NCBI RefSeq assembly: GCF_018449635.1
Contig: NZ_JAAVUV010000003.1
Span: 558,001 to 622,000 of the forward strand
Direction: 5' to 3'
DNA: 64,000 nt
DNA from: Caballeronia sp. dw_276
GTDB taxonomy: Bacteria > Pseudomonadota > Gammaproteobacteria > Burkholderiales > Burkholderiaceae
Below, in pieces: positions 25,479 through 34,724 of this stretch. Position 1 is the first letter of the stretch. Each line of letters starts with the position of its first letter. The notes below the pieces were generated by a model, which ran no database searches, was not told the DNA's origin, and saw only the letters and a list, made by a program, of their open reading frames with translations. The position numbers were made by a program, and so were the translations under genes.

Positions 25479-26504
25479 TCATGATTTGGCGACCTGCACC
25501 ACGACCTTGCCGAACGCACCACGCTTCAGATGTTCAAACGCGTGCGGCACTTGTTCAAACGGATAAACCGCATCGATAACCGGCTTGATGCCGTGCCGGT
25601 CGATCATGCGCACGACGTCCTCCAGCACGCGACGCGGCCCGACGGCAATTCCCACGATCGACGCCCTGCTGCCAAGCAGCGGCAGGATAGGCAACGTCAG
25701 TTCATTCGATTCCAGCAATCCAATCACCGATATCCGTCCGCCCGTCGCCACGGCCTGCAACGAGCGCGCGAGATTATCGCCGCCGGCCATTTCGAGGATA
25801 TGGTCGGCGCCGCGGCCATCGGTCAGCGCGCGAACTTCGTGCTGCCAATCTGGCGTCTTGTGGCGGTTGATCCCGTGCGTGGCGCCGAGTTCGAGCGCGC
25901 GCGCGATTTTTTCATCGCTGCTGCTGGTGATGATCACCCTCGCGCCGTTGGCCGCCGCGAGCTGGACCGCGAACAGCGACACGCCACCCGTCCCTTGCAC
26001 CACAACCGTGTGACCAGCGTTGAGATGACCAAGTTCGACGAGCGCCATCCAAGCCGTGACGGCCGCGACGGGCAGCGTGCTGGCCTCGGCGGGCGTGAGC
26101 GTTGCCGGCGCCGCCACGCACCACTCAGCCGGCGTCGCGATGAACTCGGACAGCATGCCGGGCAGCGGTCCGCCTTGCGTAGGCGCTTCGGCCCAAGAGC
26201 GCGGCGCGCCATCGATCCAGCCCGGAATATAAGCCGAAATCACGCGATCTCCGATGGCAAAGCGCGTCACGCCCTCGCCCAGTTCCACAACGCGTCCGGC
26301 CATATCCGAGCCCGGCGTGAACGGAAATTGCAGGGCGTTGCCCATGCCGTTGTCGACGACTTCGGCATCGCGATAATTCAGCGATACCGCTTCGACTTCC
26401 ACGAGCACTTCGCCCGGTTTCAGCACGGGGCGCGGTGCGCTGTGTAAAGCGAGTGTTTCAAGACCCAGCGACGGGATTTCCCAGCGATTGATCGTGGTGC
26501 TCAT
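25479..26504 (-). CDS. Zinc-independent alcohol dehydrogenase/quinone oxidoreductase-like MDR protein
   Basis: 341-aa medium-chain dehydrogenase. GroES-like N-domain (about 25-140) and Rossmann domain with VVQGTGGVSLFAVQLAAANG (about 165-185). The usual catalytic-zinc Cys and His are replaced (SLNYRDAEVV and TPGSDMAGRVVELG), so it belongs to the zinc-free COG0604-type oxidoreductases, which use NAD(P)H. Start at 26504 has ACGGAG upstream. Divergent from a LysR gene 117 bp away, a common regulator-target pair. Substrate unknown. Confidence 0.85.
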   Translation of the reverse strand: MSTTINRWEIPSLGLETLALHSAPRPVLKPGEVLVEVEAVSLNYRDAEVVDNGMGNALQFPFTPGSDMAGRVVELGEGVTRFAIGDRVISAYIPGWIDGAPRSWAEAPTQGGPLPGMLSEFIATPAEWCVAAPATLTPAEASTLPVAAVTAWMALVELGHLNAGHTVVVQGTGGVSLFAVQLAAANGARVIITSSSDEKIARALELGATHGINRHKTPDWQHEVRALTDGRGADHILEMAGGDNLARSLQAVATGGRISVIGLLESNELTLPILPLLGSRASIVGIAVGPRRVLEDVVRMIDRHGIKPVIDAVYPFEQVPHAFEHLKRGAFGKVVVQVAKS

Positions 26505-26621
26505 GGCATTGAACTCCGTAAATAAATGACGAAATCTTATCGTAGGGAACGGTCCGCTCCGGAGTAAGTAGGTTAGAGTTCCGCTCTGTGCGGAGCCTAC
26601 CCTCCGCAATTGGAGCCAAAA
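26505..26621. promoter_or_regulatory. Divergent promoter of the MDR/LysR pair
   Basis: Contains two related elements, GTCCGCTCCGGAG (about 26551-26563) and TTCCGCTCTGTGCGGAG (about 26579-26595). Both join a TCCGCTC half to a CGGAG half. They are candidates for regulator binding by position only. Confidence 0.35.
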
Positions 26622-27527
26622 ATGGACAGCGTCAGCGCCTTCAACGTATTCGTGCAGGTCGCGGAGACACGCAGTTTCGTCGCGGCGGGCAGGCTGCTCG
26701 GGGTATCGGCGTCTGCAGTTGGCAAGCGCGTGAGCGCGCTGGAAGAAAGACTCGGCGTGCGGCTTTTTCATCGGAGCACGCGCAGCGTGACGCTGACGTC
26801 CGAAGGCGCGCTGTTTCTAGAACGAAGCCGGCGCATTCTCGCGGAGATCGAGGCGGCCGAAGCCGAGTTGTCTCAAGTGAACGTCGCGCCGCGCGGCCGC
26901 TTGCGGGTCAGCCTCCCGCTCGTCACCGAGCCGTTCCTGCATGTCATGGCGGCCTTCAAACTGGCGTACCCGGCGGTGGATCTCGATCTGGATTTCACGG
27001 ACCGGCAGGTGGATATCATCGAAGAAGGTTTCGATGCCGTCATCCGCACCGGCGATGTGCTCGACTCACGGCTGACGAGCCGGCGCATAGGTGCGTACCG
27101 GATGCTGCTGGCCGGGTCGCCGGCCTACTTCGAGACGCACGGAAAACCGCAGCGTGCGAACGACTTGATGCAGCACACATGCATTCAATTCCGCTATCCC
27201 AATACTGGAAAGCTGGAGGTCTGGCCTCTTCATCGTGACGATGTGCAATCCGATTTTCAGCTGCCGCCATCGATTGTCTGCAACAACCTCGAAGCGCGGA
27301 TCGGCTTCGCGTTGCAAGGCGTGGGAATCTCCTATTTGCCGGACTTCGCAATTCACGAGCATCTGGCATCGGGCCGGCTCGTGAGCGTGCTCGATGACTG
27401 CTCGGAGACCGGCGGGACGTTTCGCATCATGTGGCCTTCGGGCAAACATGTGGCGCCGAAGTTGCGGGTGTTCATCGACTTTATTTGCGAGCGATGTTTT
27501 CCAGCGGCGCCTTCCGCCGAGCACTGA
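26622..27527 (+). CDS. LysR-family transcriptional regulator
   Basis: 301 aa. HTH at about 1-60 (SVSAFNVFVQVAETRSFVAA, then GVSASAVGKRVSALEERLGV) followed by a CrgA/DmlR-like effector domain (VNVAPRGRLRVSLPLVTEPF, then DVVIRTG-like segment FDAVIRTGDVLDSRL). The start is the ATG at 26622 with TTGGAG upstream; a 4-codon-longer start at 26610 overlaps that RBS. Probably controls the divergent dehydrogenase gene. Confidence 0.9.
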   Translation: MDSVSAFNVFVQVAETRSFVAAGRLLGVSASAVGKRVSALEERLGVRLFHRSTRSVTLTSEGALFLERSRRILAEIEAAEAELSQVNVAPRGRLRVSLPLVTEPFLHVMAAFKLAYPAVDLDLDFTDRQVDIIEEGFDAVIRTGDVLDSRLTSRRIGAYRMLLAGSPAYFETHGKPQRANDLMQHTCIQFRYPNTGKLEVWPLHRDDVQSDFQLPPSIVCNNLEARIGFALQGVGISYLPDFAIHEHLASGRLVSVLDDCSETGGTFRIMWPSGKHVAPKLRVFIDFICERCFPAAPSAEH

Positions 27528-27622
27528 TTGTTTCCCGCGCCTCAAACCCCGCCGCACAAACAGATATCATGTGCGCACAATTCAATACTGCCGTGCACAC
27601 CCGGCATTCTGCTGGAGTTTCT

Positions 27623-29302
27623 ATGGCCTCATTCCCCGAAAGCGTCAGCATGGCGTTGTTTTGCGACTTCGAAAACGTCGCCCTCGGCGTGCGCGACGCG
27701 AAGTACGACAAGTTCGACATCATGCCGGTGCTCGAACGGCTGCTGCTCAAGGGCAGCATCGTGGTGAAAAAGGCTTATTGCGACTGGGACCGCTACAAGG
27801 GTTTCAAAGCCGCCATGCACGAAGCGAGTTTCGAGTTGATCGAAATTCCGCACGTGCGTCAGTCAGGCAAGAATTCGGCGGATATCCGCCTCGTGGTCGA
27901 TGCGCTCGACCTTTGTTATACGAAGTCGCACGTCGATACGTTCGTCATCATCAGCGGGGATTCGGATTTCTCGCCGCTCGTATCCAAGTTGCGCGAAAAC
28001 GCGAAGAAAGTGATCGGCGTAGGCGTGAAGAATTCGACCTCCGATCTGCTCGTCGCGAACTGCGATGAATTCATTTTCTACGATGACCTCGTGCGCGAGC
28101 AGCAACGCGCCATCGCCAAACGTGAAGCACGCGAGGCCCGTGAAGCCCGCGATGCGCGCGACGCGAATGCGGCGGCGGCATCGGCGTCTTCATCGAACAA
28201 ACGCGGCTCCGACGACGACCGCCAGCCGAAGCAGGAAATCGAGGCGCGCAAGGCGAAGGCCATCGCGATTGCGGTCGAGACATTCGATGACCTCGCCTCC
28301 GAACGCGGCGAGAGCGGGAAGATCTGGGCATCGGTATTGAAGAGCGCGATCAAGCGGCGCAAGCCCGACTTCAACGAGTCGTACTACGGCTTCCGCGCGT
28401 TCGGCAATCTGCTCGAGGAAGCGCAATCGCGGGGTTTGCTCGAAGTCGGACGCGACGAAAAGTCGGGCGCGTTTGTGTATCGGACGCAGACGGTGGCCGC
28501 GGTGGAAACGTCGGTCGTGGAAATGACGCGCGAGGTCGAAGCACCGGTCGCTGCAACGGAAAACCGCCAGGCGGCGAGATCGGGCGGCGAACGCAATCGC
28601 CGCAGAGGCCGTAATACGCGACCGCAAGCTTCCGAGCCGCTCTTCGCCGAGGCGCAAGTTGATGCGCCTGCCGAAGTGCAGGCCGCTGTGCAACCCGCCC
28701 CCCCGGTCAAGGCGCAGACTGATTTCGGCGACGAATGGCAACGCAGAAGCGCGCCGAGCGAGCAGTCACGACGCCCGGTATCGCCGTTTTATGAAGAAGA
28801 GCCCGAGGTGCAGACCGACGTGCAGCCCGAATCTCAAGCGGAACCGCGTCAGGGCCCGGGCCGGGAACGCAATCGCAGGAACGGACGCAATCCCCGGCCG
28901 CAGCAGGCGCGTGAACCGCTGTTCGCCGATGCACCCGGCGTTCAACCCGCTGCGGTTCATGACCAACCCTTCTTCGAACCGGCGCCACCGGCCGCGGAAG
29001 AACCTGCCATCGCACCGATACCCGCCATCAAGGAGCGCGAGGAAGAAGCGCTTGCCTTGCTGAGCGAGATCAACGAGGCGCCGGAACCGAAACGCGGCGC
29101 GGCGCGGCGTGGACGTCAGGTTGCGTCGAAGAAAGCTGCGGCGACTCCGGCACAGGCCGAGTTGGTCGAGAGCGCGGGAGTAGCCCAAAGCACAGAGACG
29201 AAGAAAGCGCCCGCGGCGAAAAAAGCGGCGGCGAAGAAAACGGCACGCAAGACAGCGCCGCGCAGCCGTGGCCCGAAGGCTGCGGCGACAAACGAAGACT
29301 AA
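27623..29302 (+). CDS. NYN (DUF88/LabA-like) RNase domain + OST-HTH/LOTUS protein with H1-like tail
   Basis: 559 aa in four parts. NYN/PIN-like nuclease domain at about 8-155 with acidic residues D15 (FCDFENVA), D87 (SADIRLVVDAL), D113 and D115 (ISGDSDFSPL). A charged Arg/Glu/Ala helix at about 158-185. A LOTUS/OST-HTH domain at about 208-288 (IAVETFDDLASERGESGKIW to GLLEVGRDEKSGAFVYR), expected to bind structured RNA. A long Pro/Ala/Gln/Arg-rich disordered region from about 295, ending in a Lys/Ala tail (KKAPAAKKAAAKKTARK) like histone H1 or bacterial AlgP. Start at 27623 has GGAG 7 nt upstream. Predicted role is RNA cleavage; no substrate is known. Confidence 0.82.
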   Translation: MASFPESVSMALFCDFENVALGVRDAKYDKFDIMPVLERLLLKGSIVVKKAYCDWDRYKGFKAAMHEASFELIEIPHVRQSGKNSADIRLVVDALDLCYTKSHVDTFVIISGDSDFSPLVSKLRENAKKVIGVGVKNSTSDLLVANCDEFIFYDDLVREQQRAIAKREAREAREARDARDANAAAASASSSNKRGSDDDRQPKQEIEARKAKAIAIAVETFDDLASERGESGKIWASVLKSAIKRRKPDFNESYYGFRAFGNLLEEAQSRGLLEVGRDEKSGAFVYRTQTVAAVETSVVEMTREVEAPVAATENRQAARSGGERNRRRGRNTRPQASEPLFAEAQVDAPAEVQAAVQPAPPVKAQTDFGDEWQRRSAPSEQSRRPVSPFYEEEPEVQTDVQPESQAEPRQGPGRERNRRNGRNPRPQQAREPLFADAPGVQPAAVHDQPFFEPAPPAAEEPAIAPIPAIKEREEEALALLSEINEAPEPKRGAARRGRQVASKKAAATPAQAELVESAGVAQSTETKKAPAAKKAAAKKTARKTAPRSRGPKAAATNED

Positions 29303-29311
29303 AACGACACG

Positions 29312-29346
29312 AAAAAAAGCGGCACGCTCACGCGTGCCGCTTTTTC
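29312..29346. terminator. Bidirectional terminator after the NYN-LOTUS gene
   Basis: AAAAAGCGGCACG and CGTGCCGCTTTTT form a 13-bp perfect stem around CTCACG, between convergent genes. Confidence 0.9.
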
Positions 29347-29365
29347 ATATCTACTCCAGGGCCGC

Positions 29366-29662
29366 TTACTGCGGTGCGCCCTTGTCGTTCGTGCCCAGCG
29401 CCGATGCAGCTGCGGCAGCCGATGCGCCCTTCAGGTGTGATGCCTTGTCCTGCTTGTGCAACGTCGTACCGCCTGCTTCCGATGCTGCTTTCTTGTGATG
29501 CTTCAAGTGCGGCAGATGCGGCTTCGGTTCAACGGGGCTGACCGGCGGCTTGCTTTCGTCGGTCTTCGAACCGCCGCCACCGCCTGCGCCCTGAGCCATT
29601 GCCGCGCCTGCAAACGCGAATGCGAGTGCACCAACCAATGCAATTTGCGAGAACTTCTTCAT
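29366..29662 (-). CDS. Small secreted protein, His/Lys/Pro-rich, unknown function
   Basis: 98 aa. A clear signal peptide (MKKFSQIALVGALAFAFAGA, cleavage after AMA) leads into a low-complexity mature part: Gly5, then PPVSPVEPKPHLPHLKHHKK, then an Ala-rich end. Start at 29662 has CAGGGAG upstream; the upstream in-frame ATG at 29704 would place charged residues before the signal. The His/Lys cluster could bind metal or anionic polymers; that is speculation. Convergent with the NYN gene. Confidence 0.65.
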   Translation of the reverse strand: MKKFSQIALVGALAFAFAGAAMAQGAGGGGGSKTDESKPPVSPVEPKPHLPHLKHHKKAASEAGGTTLHKQDKASHLKGASAAAAASALGTNDKGAPQ

Positions 29663-29747
29663 TGCCAATCTCCCTGGAGTTGTAAATCGATTGCAGCACC
29701 GCATTGTTGTTCGAAATAGCTAGAATTTCAACGAAATCAGAATATTC

Positions 29748-31469
29748 CTATCGGAAATTAGTTTTCGCGAGCTCCACGATTTCGTCGCCGCGACCGTTCA
29801 GGATCGCCCGCAGCATGTAGAGGCTGAATCCTTTGGCCTGCGCCAGCTCGACTTTGGGCGGCATCGCAAGCTCATGCTTGGACGTCACCACGTCCACCAG
29901 CGCCGGCCCAGGATGCGCGAAAGCCTTCTGCAGCGCCTCTGCGATGTCCTCCGACTCTTCCACGCGGATGCTGAAAATACCCGCGCCCTGCGCAATCGCC
30001 GCGAAGTCGGTCTTGGCGAGATCCACGTTGGTATCGAGGTAACCGGCAGCCTTCAGCTCCATGGAAACGAAGCCCAGCAGACTGTTGTTATAAACCACCA
30101 CTTTGATTGGCAAGTTCAGTTGGCGTGCGCTTAAAAGGTCGCCGAGCAACATCGATAAACCGCCGTCACCCGATAAAGAAATCACCTGCCGCCCCGGATG
30201 CGCGCCCTGCGCGCCGAGCGCCTGCGGCATCGCGTTCGCCATGGAGCCGTGGTTGAACGAGCCGTGCAGCTGGCGCTTGCCGTTCATGGTCAGGTAGCGT
30301 GCGGCCCAGACGGTCGGCGTACCGACATCGGCGGTGAAAATGGCGTTTTCATCGGCGGCTTCGTTGATCAGCTTCGTCAGGTATTGCGGATGGATCGGCC
30401 GGCCGGGACCGGAGGGCGTCGCGAGTTCATCCAGCCCTTTTCTTGCCGATGCATAGTGCTTGCGCGCGGTATCGATGAAATCGCGGTCCGGCTTGCGCGT
30501 GATCTTCGGCAACACGGCCGCGACCGTTTCCTTCACCGTGCCCACGAGTCCGAGCGACAACGGTGCGCGCGCGCCGAGTTTCGAGCCGCGCCAGTCGATC
30601 TGGATGATCTTGGCGTCGGTGGGATAGAACGGGCGGTACGGGAAATCGCAGCCGAGCAAAAGCAGCGTGTCGCACGACATCATTGCGTGGTAACCGGAGC
30701 TGAAGCCGATCAGCCCCGTCATGCCGACGTCATACGGGTTGTCCCATTCGATGAACTGCTTGCCGCGCATGGCGTGCACGACCGGCGCGCCGAGCGCGTC
30801 GGCGAGTGCGACGACTTCGTCATGCGCGCCCGCGGTGCCGCTGCCGCACATGAGCGTGACCGCGTCCGACTCGTTCAGCATGGCCGCGAGCCGTTCAATA
30901 TCGATATCCGATGGCAGGATGGTCGATGGTCCCGTCGGCGACCACGAAGGCGTCTCGGCAGGCGCCTCGCTCAACGCAACATCGCCCGGCAGCACGATCA
31001 CGGCCACGCCGCGTTCTTCAATCGCCGTGCGCATTGCGCGGGCGAGCACGCGTGGAAACTGCGCGGCGTTGGAAACCAGCTCCACGTAATGGCTGCATTC
31101 CTTGAAAAGCGCGGTCGGATGCGTTTCCTGGAAGTACCCGAGCCCGATCTCCGATGACGGAATGTGCGCGGCAATCGCCAGAACCGGCTGCTGGTTCCGG
31201 TGGCAGTCGTACAAACCGTTGATCAGATGCAGGTTGCCCGGGCCGCAACTCCCGGCGCAGACCGCGAGCTTGCCTGTGGATGCCGCGTCGGCGCCGGCTG
31301 CGAACGCCGCGACTTCCTCGTGCCGCGTGTGCATCCACTTGATCGATCCAACTTGGTCGAGGCTGTAGGCAAGTCCGTTCAGGCTGTCGCCCGTCACGCC
31401 CCAGATTCGTTCGACGCCCGCTGCGGCCAATGTCTTCGCCAGAAACTCCGCGACCGTGTTTTTTGCCAT
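29748..31469 (-). CDS. poxB: Thiamine-dependent pyruvate oxidase/dehydrogenase (quinone)
   Basis: 573 aa, the length of E. coli PoxB (572). ThDP-dependent, FAD-containing enzyme that oxidises pyruvate to acetate and CO2, passing electrons to quinone. N-terminal PYR domain has [15 protein letters not shown] and [14 protein letters not shown] (catalytic Glu). The middle domain has [13 protein letters not shown]. The PP domain carries the ThDP motif [16 protein letters not shown] ... NNSLLGFV. Start at 31469 with AAGGAG upstream. It is divergent from rsuA across about 210 bp that include a 7-bp tandem repeat. Acetolactate synthase-like enzymes are the main alternative, but [19 protein letters not shown] and length favour PoxB. 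Confidence 0.88.
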   Translation of the reverse strand: MAKNTVAEFLAKTLAAAGVERIWGVTGDSLNGLAYSLDQVGSIKWMHTRHEEVAAFAAGADAASTGKLAVCAGSCGPGNLHLINGLYDCHRNQQPVLAIAAHIPSSEIGLGYFQETHPTALFKECSHYVELVSNAAQFPRVLARAMRTAIEERGVAVIVLPGDVALSEAPAETPSWSPTGPSTILPSDIDIERLAAMLNESDAVTLMCGSGTAGAHDEVVALADALGAPVVHAMRGKQFIEWDNPYDVGMTGLIGFSSGYHAMMSCDTLLLLGCDFPYRPFYPTDAKIIQIDWRGSKLGARAPLSLGLVGTVKETVAAVLPKITRKPDRDFIDTARKHYASARKGLDELATPSGPGRPIHPQYLTKLINEAADENAIFTADVGTPTVWAARYLTMNGKRQLHGSFNHGSMANAMPQALGAQGAHPGRQVISLSGDGGLSMLLGDLLSARQLNLPIKVVVYNNSLLGFVSMELKAAGYLDTNVDLAKTDFAAIAQGAGIFSIRVEESEDIAEALQKAFAHPGPALVDVVTSKHELAMPPKVELAQAKGFSLYMLRAILNGRGDEIVELAKTNFR

Positions 31470-31535
31470 GTCTTGCTCCTTGAGGAAAAAGAGGGGTGTC
31501 GATGGATGATGCGTCAATGCGGTTTCAGCTTCCTT

Positions 31536-31570
31536 TCGTGGCTCGTGGTTCGTGGTTCGTGGTTCGTGAT
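31536..31570. repeat. 7-bp tandem repeat upstream of poxB
   Basis: Five consecutive copies of TCGTGGT (TCGTGGC, TCGTGGT x3, TCGTGAT). It lies 67-101 bp upstream of the poxB start in the poxB/rsuA intergenic region. Confidence 0.9.
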
Positions 31571-31681
31571 CTGGAAAAGCATAGGCCGCGCTCGGTGGCA
31601 TATCCATGAAAGATGGCGTTTCGCGCGCCTTGCTAGAATGTGCGCCCGCCCTTCTTATCAATTGCGCCAGACAACGCCCCG

Positions 31682-32395
31682 ATGGATCTCGAACGCATTC
31701 TCTTCACACAGGGCTTCGGCTCGCGCCGCCAATGCCGCGCGCTGGTTGCCGACGGGCGGGTGTTTATCGGCGGATCGGCGTGCACCAATCCGGACAACAC
31801 GATCACGTCCGATGCCCTCGCGTCCTTCGAGTTCCAGGTCGATGGCACGAACTGGCAGTATCGCGAGAAAGCGTATCTGGCGCTGAACAAGCCACCCGGC
31901 TACGAATGCTCGCGTGATCCGCAGCATCATTTGAGCGTGTTCCATTTGCTGCCGCCGCAACTGGCGGAGCGCGGCGTGCAGTGCGTCGGACGGCTCGACC
32001 AGGATACGACCGGCCTTCTGCTTCTGTCCGACGACGGCGCGTTCGTCCACGCGTTCACATCGCCGAAAAAGAAGGTGCCGAAGGTCTATCTCGCGACCAC
32101 GAAGCATCCAATAGATGAAACCCAGCTCTCCGCACTTCGCGATGGCGTCCTGCTGCACGGCGAGTCTCAACCGATCGCCGCCGTCTCGGCAAATCGACGC
32201 GGCGAGCGGCTGCTGGAACTATCCGTGCTGGAGGGTAAGTATCACCAGGTCAAACGCATGGTCGCGGCGTCGGGGAATCGCGTGGAAGGGCTGCATCGGG
32301 AACGGATTGGCGGATACGGTTTGCCGGACGATCTCGCTGAAGGCCGGTGGCGCTGGCTGACCGATTCGGACCTTGCGATGCTCAGGCAGGGTTGA
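31682..32395 (+). CDS. rsuA: RsuA-family 16S rRNA pseudouridine synthase
   Basis: 237 aa. N-terminal S4-like RNA-binding region ([20 protein letters not shown]), followed by a catalytic domain with the nucleophile Asp in [17 protein letters not shown] and the family motif [21 protein letters not shown]. coli RsuA modifies U516 of 16S rRNA; this paralogue group (RsuA/RluB/E/F) differs in target, and length and the compact N-terminus favour RsuA. Start at 31682; a 14-codon-longer in-frame start at 31640 is possible. Confidence 0.85.
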   Translation: MDLERILFTQGFGSRRQCRALVADGRVFIGGSACTNPDNTITSDALASFEFQVDGTNWQYREKAYLALNKPPGYECSRDPQHHLSVFHLLPPQLAERGVQCVGRLDQDTTGLLLLSDDGAFVHAFTSPKKKVPKVYLATTKHPIDETQLSALRDGVLLHGESQPIAAVSANRRGERLLELSVLEGKYHQVKRMVAASGNRVEGLHRERIGGYGLPDDLAEGRWRWLTDSDLAMLRQG

Positions 32396-32459
32396 ACCCA
32401 CTGCATCCATCCGGGCGCGCCAGACGTAGATCCTGGCAACCCTTCGCATCAAGAATTTC

Positions 32460-33332
32460 ATGCCAGACCAACAAAAACGCCGCACCCTCATGCTCGGTTT
32501 TTCCAGCTTATGCGCCACGGCGCTGGCCGCATGCAGCCCGGTCAAGCTCCTGAACGCCGCGATTCCTTCGAGCGGCTACCGGAGAACGGCTGACATTGCC
32601 TATGGCTCGGACCCCGAACAGGAACTCGATGTCTACGTTCCCTCGCACCCTGCCGCGCCGGGAGAAAAGCGCCCGGTCGTCGTGTTTTTCTACGGCGGAA
32701 GCTGGCAAAACGGTAGCCGCAGCAACTACCTATTCGTCGCTCAAGCGCTGACTTCGCGCGGTTATGCGGCTGTGTTGCCCGATTATCGGAAATATCCTGA
32801 GACGGCCTTTCCCGGTTTTGTCGATGACGCCGCGGCCGCCGTGCGCTGGGCGCGCGATCACGCACACGAGTTTGGCGCCGATCCGGGCCGTTTGTTCGTG
32901 ATGGGCCATTCCGCTGGCGCGCATTTGGCTGCGCTGATCGCGACCGACCCGCGTTACCTGGCGTCGCAATCGATGTCTAAGGCCGATCTGCGCGGCGTGA
33001 TCGGCCTGGCCGGCCCTTACGATTTCCTGCCGATAAAAGACCGCACCTTGCTCGACGTCTTCCCCGCCACGACCCGCCCCGAAAGCCAGCCGGTCAACTA
33101 CGTCACCGGCCACGAACCGCCGATGTTCCTTGCCGCCGGCACCGACGACACCACCGTCGATCCGGGCAACACCGACCGCCTCGCAGCCGTATTGCGCCGT
33201 CACGGTGATTCGGTGGAAGTGAAACACTACGAGGGTTTCAGCCACGTGCGCATTGTTTCGGCGCTGGCGTTGCCTTTGCGCGGACGCTCGACCGTGCTGG
33301 CCGACGTCTCGGCGTTTATCGATTCACGCTGA
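32460..33332 (+). CDS. Lipoprotein alpha/beta hydrolase (esterase, COG0657-like)
   Basis: 290 aa with a lipoprotein-type signal: basic MPDQQKRR, hydrophobic core, and lipobox LAAC with Cys near residue 25. The hydrolase domain carries the oxyanion element VVFFYGGSWQNGSRSNY (YGG in place of HGG), nucleophile GHSAGAHLAALIA, a probable acid in TDDTTVDPGNTDRL, and catalytic His in GFSHVRIV. Such proteins resemble BD-FAE/carboxylesterases. Substrate unknown; the lipobox predicts membrane anchoring on the periplasmic side. Confidence 0.83.
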   Translation: MPDQQKRRTLMLGFSSLCATALAACSPVKLLNAAIPSSGYRRTADIAYGSDPEQELDVYVPSHPAAPGEKRPVVVFFYGGSWQNGSRSNYLFVAQALTSRGYAAVLPDYRKYPETAFPGFVDDAAAAVRWARDHAHEFGADPGRLFVMGHSAGAHLAALIATDPRYLASQSMSKADLRGVIGLAGPYDFLPIKDRTLLDVFPATTRPESQPVNYVTGHEPPMFLAAGTDDTTVDPGNTDRLAAVLRRHGDSVEVKHYEGFSHVRIVSALALPLRGRSTVLADVSAFIDSR

Positions 33333-33446
33333 GCCGTTTATACCGTTGCAAAAACGCAATACGCTGTAGCCGCACTGCAGCATGCCTTTCCTCGGACCTA
33401 AATCTATACTGCTTTCACGACTATTAAAAAAAGCAGGAGGGCCATC

Positions 33447-33623
33447 ATGGCCGCCCACATGACCATTGCAATGATCGCGTTCGTGGCAATCAGCGTGGTG
33501 TTTATTGTCGGTTTGATGGTGACGATGCACCTTCGCCACCGTTATCAGCCGAACCTGATCGGGGCGCTTATCGGCGCATTGCTGTGTTTCATTTTGCTGG
33601 AGACGTTGCCGGTCCTGATGTGA
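33447..33623 (+). CDS. 58-aa two-helix membrane protein
   Basis: Short frame with an excellent RBS (AGGAGG, 6 nt before the ATG at 33447). The product has two hydrophobic helices, about residues 5-27 (MTIAMIAFVAISVVFIVGLM) and 37-57 (LIGALIGALLCFILLETLPV), joined by the basic loop HLRHRYQPN, so both termini are probably periplasmic. No family recognised. Its last 35 nt overlap the end of the convergent epimerase gene. Confidence 0.65.
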   Translation: MAAHMTIAMIAFVAISVVFIVGLMVTMHLRHRYQPNLIGALIGALLCFILLETLPVLM

Positions 33624-34665
33624 CCGGAACGCTCTTCAAAAAATCGTCGATGCTCGGATAACGCAGCACGTAACGCAGTTCGTCACGCAGCCGGATGTTC
33701 TGCAGACGCCGCGATTCGCGCATGAACGAGAGCATCATCGGTTCGAGTTGCGCTTCGGCTTGCTCGCGCGAAACACGCGGGGCGCGCGGCAGGCCGTAGG
33801 CATCGGCGATGCGGTCGAAGTAATCGCCCATGCGCAGTTCGCTATCGTCCGACGCATGCACCACGCGCTGCGGCCGGGCGCGTTGTATCGCCAGGACCAT
33901 GATGGCCGCGAGATCGTCGGCGTGAATGTGATTGGTGAAGACATCGTCGGCGGGCGCGAGTGCGGGCGTACCCTTCTGCAGCCGTGCGAGCGGCAAGCGG
34001 TTTCCCGCGTAAATGCCGGGAATCCGCACAATCGATGCACTCATCACGCCGCGTCGTGTCGCCCGGCGCAATTGCGTTTCCGCCGATACCCGCCGTTTCG
34101 CCCGCCCGTTGTCCGGCCGCACGGGGCGGGTTTCATCGATCCACGCGCCGCCGCAATCGCCATAAACGCCGGACGTACTCGCGTAAACCACGCGTATCGG
34201 CTGGCCGCGAGCGGCGGTGGGCGATACGCGGTCGGGTACAATAGACGGTCTTTTTGTGGCTCCGGCACCGCGCCTGAAAGTCGCCCGAAACCATCCGCGC
34301 CACGCCCGTTGTCGCGCTACGGCTGCGGTGGCAACACGCGCCACGGAACGTCGCGGCGCGCTTAATGCTGCAATCAGTGCACGGGTGCGCAAGTCGTCGT
34401 CGCCGGTTTTTTGGGGCGGCGCAAGATGCAGCACCGTGCGCGCGAGACCGGCGAGGCGACGCAGACTGCGGCGATCGTCGAGGTCGCCAATCAGCGGCGT
34501 CGTACCAGCTGCACGCAGTTCGGCGGCGCGCGTGGGCTGGCTGGACAACGCGATCACGCGGGGTGCTGCTGCACGTCGGGCAAGTAGCGGCGCACAGCGC
34601 AGGCCGACATCGCCGCAACCGGCAATCAGCACGCGCGCGCGGCGGAGTTTTCGAGTGGCGATCAT
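33589..34665 (-). CDS. NAD(P)-dependent epimerase/SDR family protein
   Basis: 358 aa from the ATG at 34665. N-terminal Rossmann motif RVLIAGCGDVGLR with downstream LIGDLDDRRSLRRLAGL, then VYASTSGVYGDCGG (Ser/Tyr catalytic region, with the Lys expected later) and RIPGIYAGNRLPLARLQKG, typical of extended/atypical SDRs of the NAD-dependent epimerase family. An in-frame ATG at 34710 is an alternative start. A TACAAT hexamer ends 7 nt before the 34665 ATG, and no Shine-Dalgarno is seen. The middle (about 115-165) is Arg/Ala-rich and unlike typical family members. Substrate unknown. Confidence 0.78.
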   Translation of the reverse strand: MIATRKLRRARVLIAGCGDVGLRCAPLLARRAAAPRVIALSSQPTRAAELRAAGTTPLIGDLDDRRSLRRLAGLARTVLHLAPPQKTGDDDLRTRALIAALSAPRRSVARVATAAVARQRAWRGWFRATFRRGAGATKRPSIVPDRVSPTAARGQPIRVVYASTSGVYGDCGGAWIDETRPVRPDNGRAKRRVSAETQLRRATRRGVMSASIVRIPGIYAGNRLPLARLQKGTPALAPADDVFTNHIHADDLAAIMVLAIQRARPQRVVHASDDSELRMGDYFDRIADAYGLPRAPRVSREQAEAQLEPMMLSFMRESRRLQNIRLRDELRYVLRYPSIDDFLKSVPVTSGPATSPAK

Positions 34666-34724
34666 GCTGTCGATTGTAGCCGCGAGCGCTTTGGCTTTTG
34701 TTTCATCCAACTCATCCAGGATCT

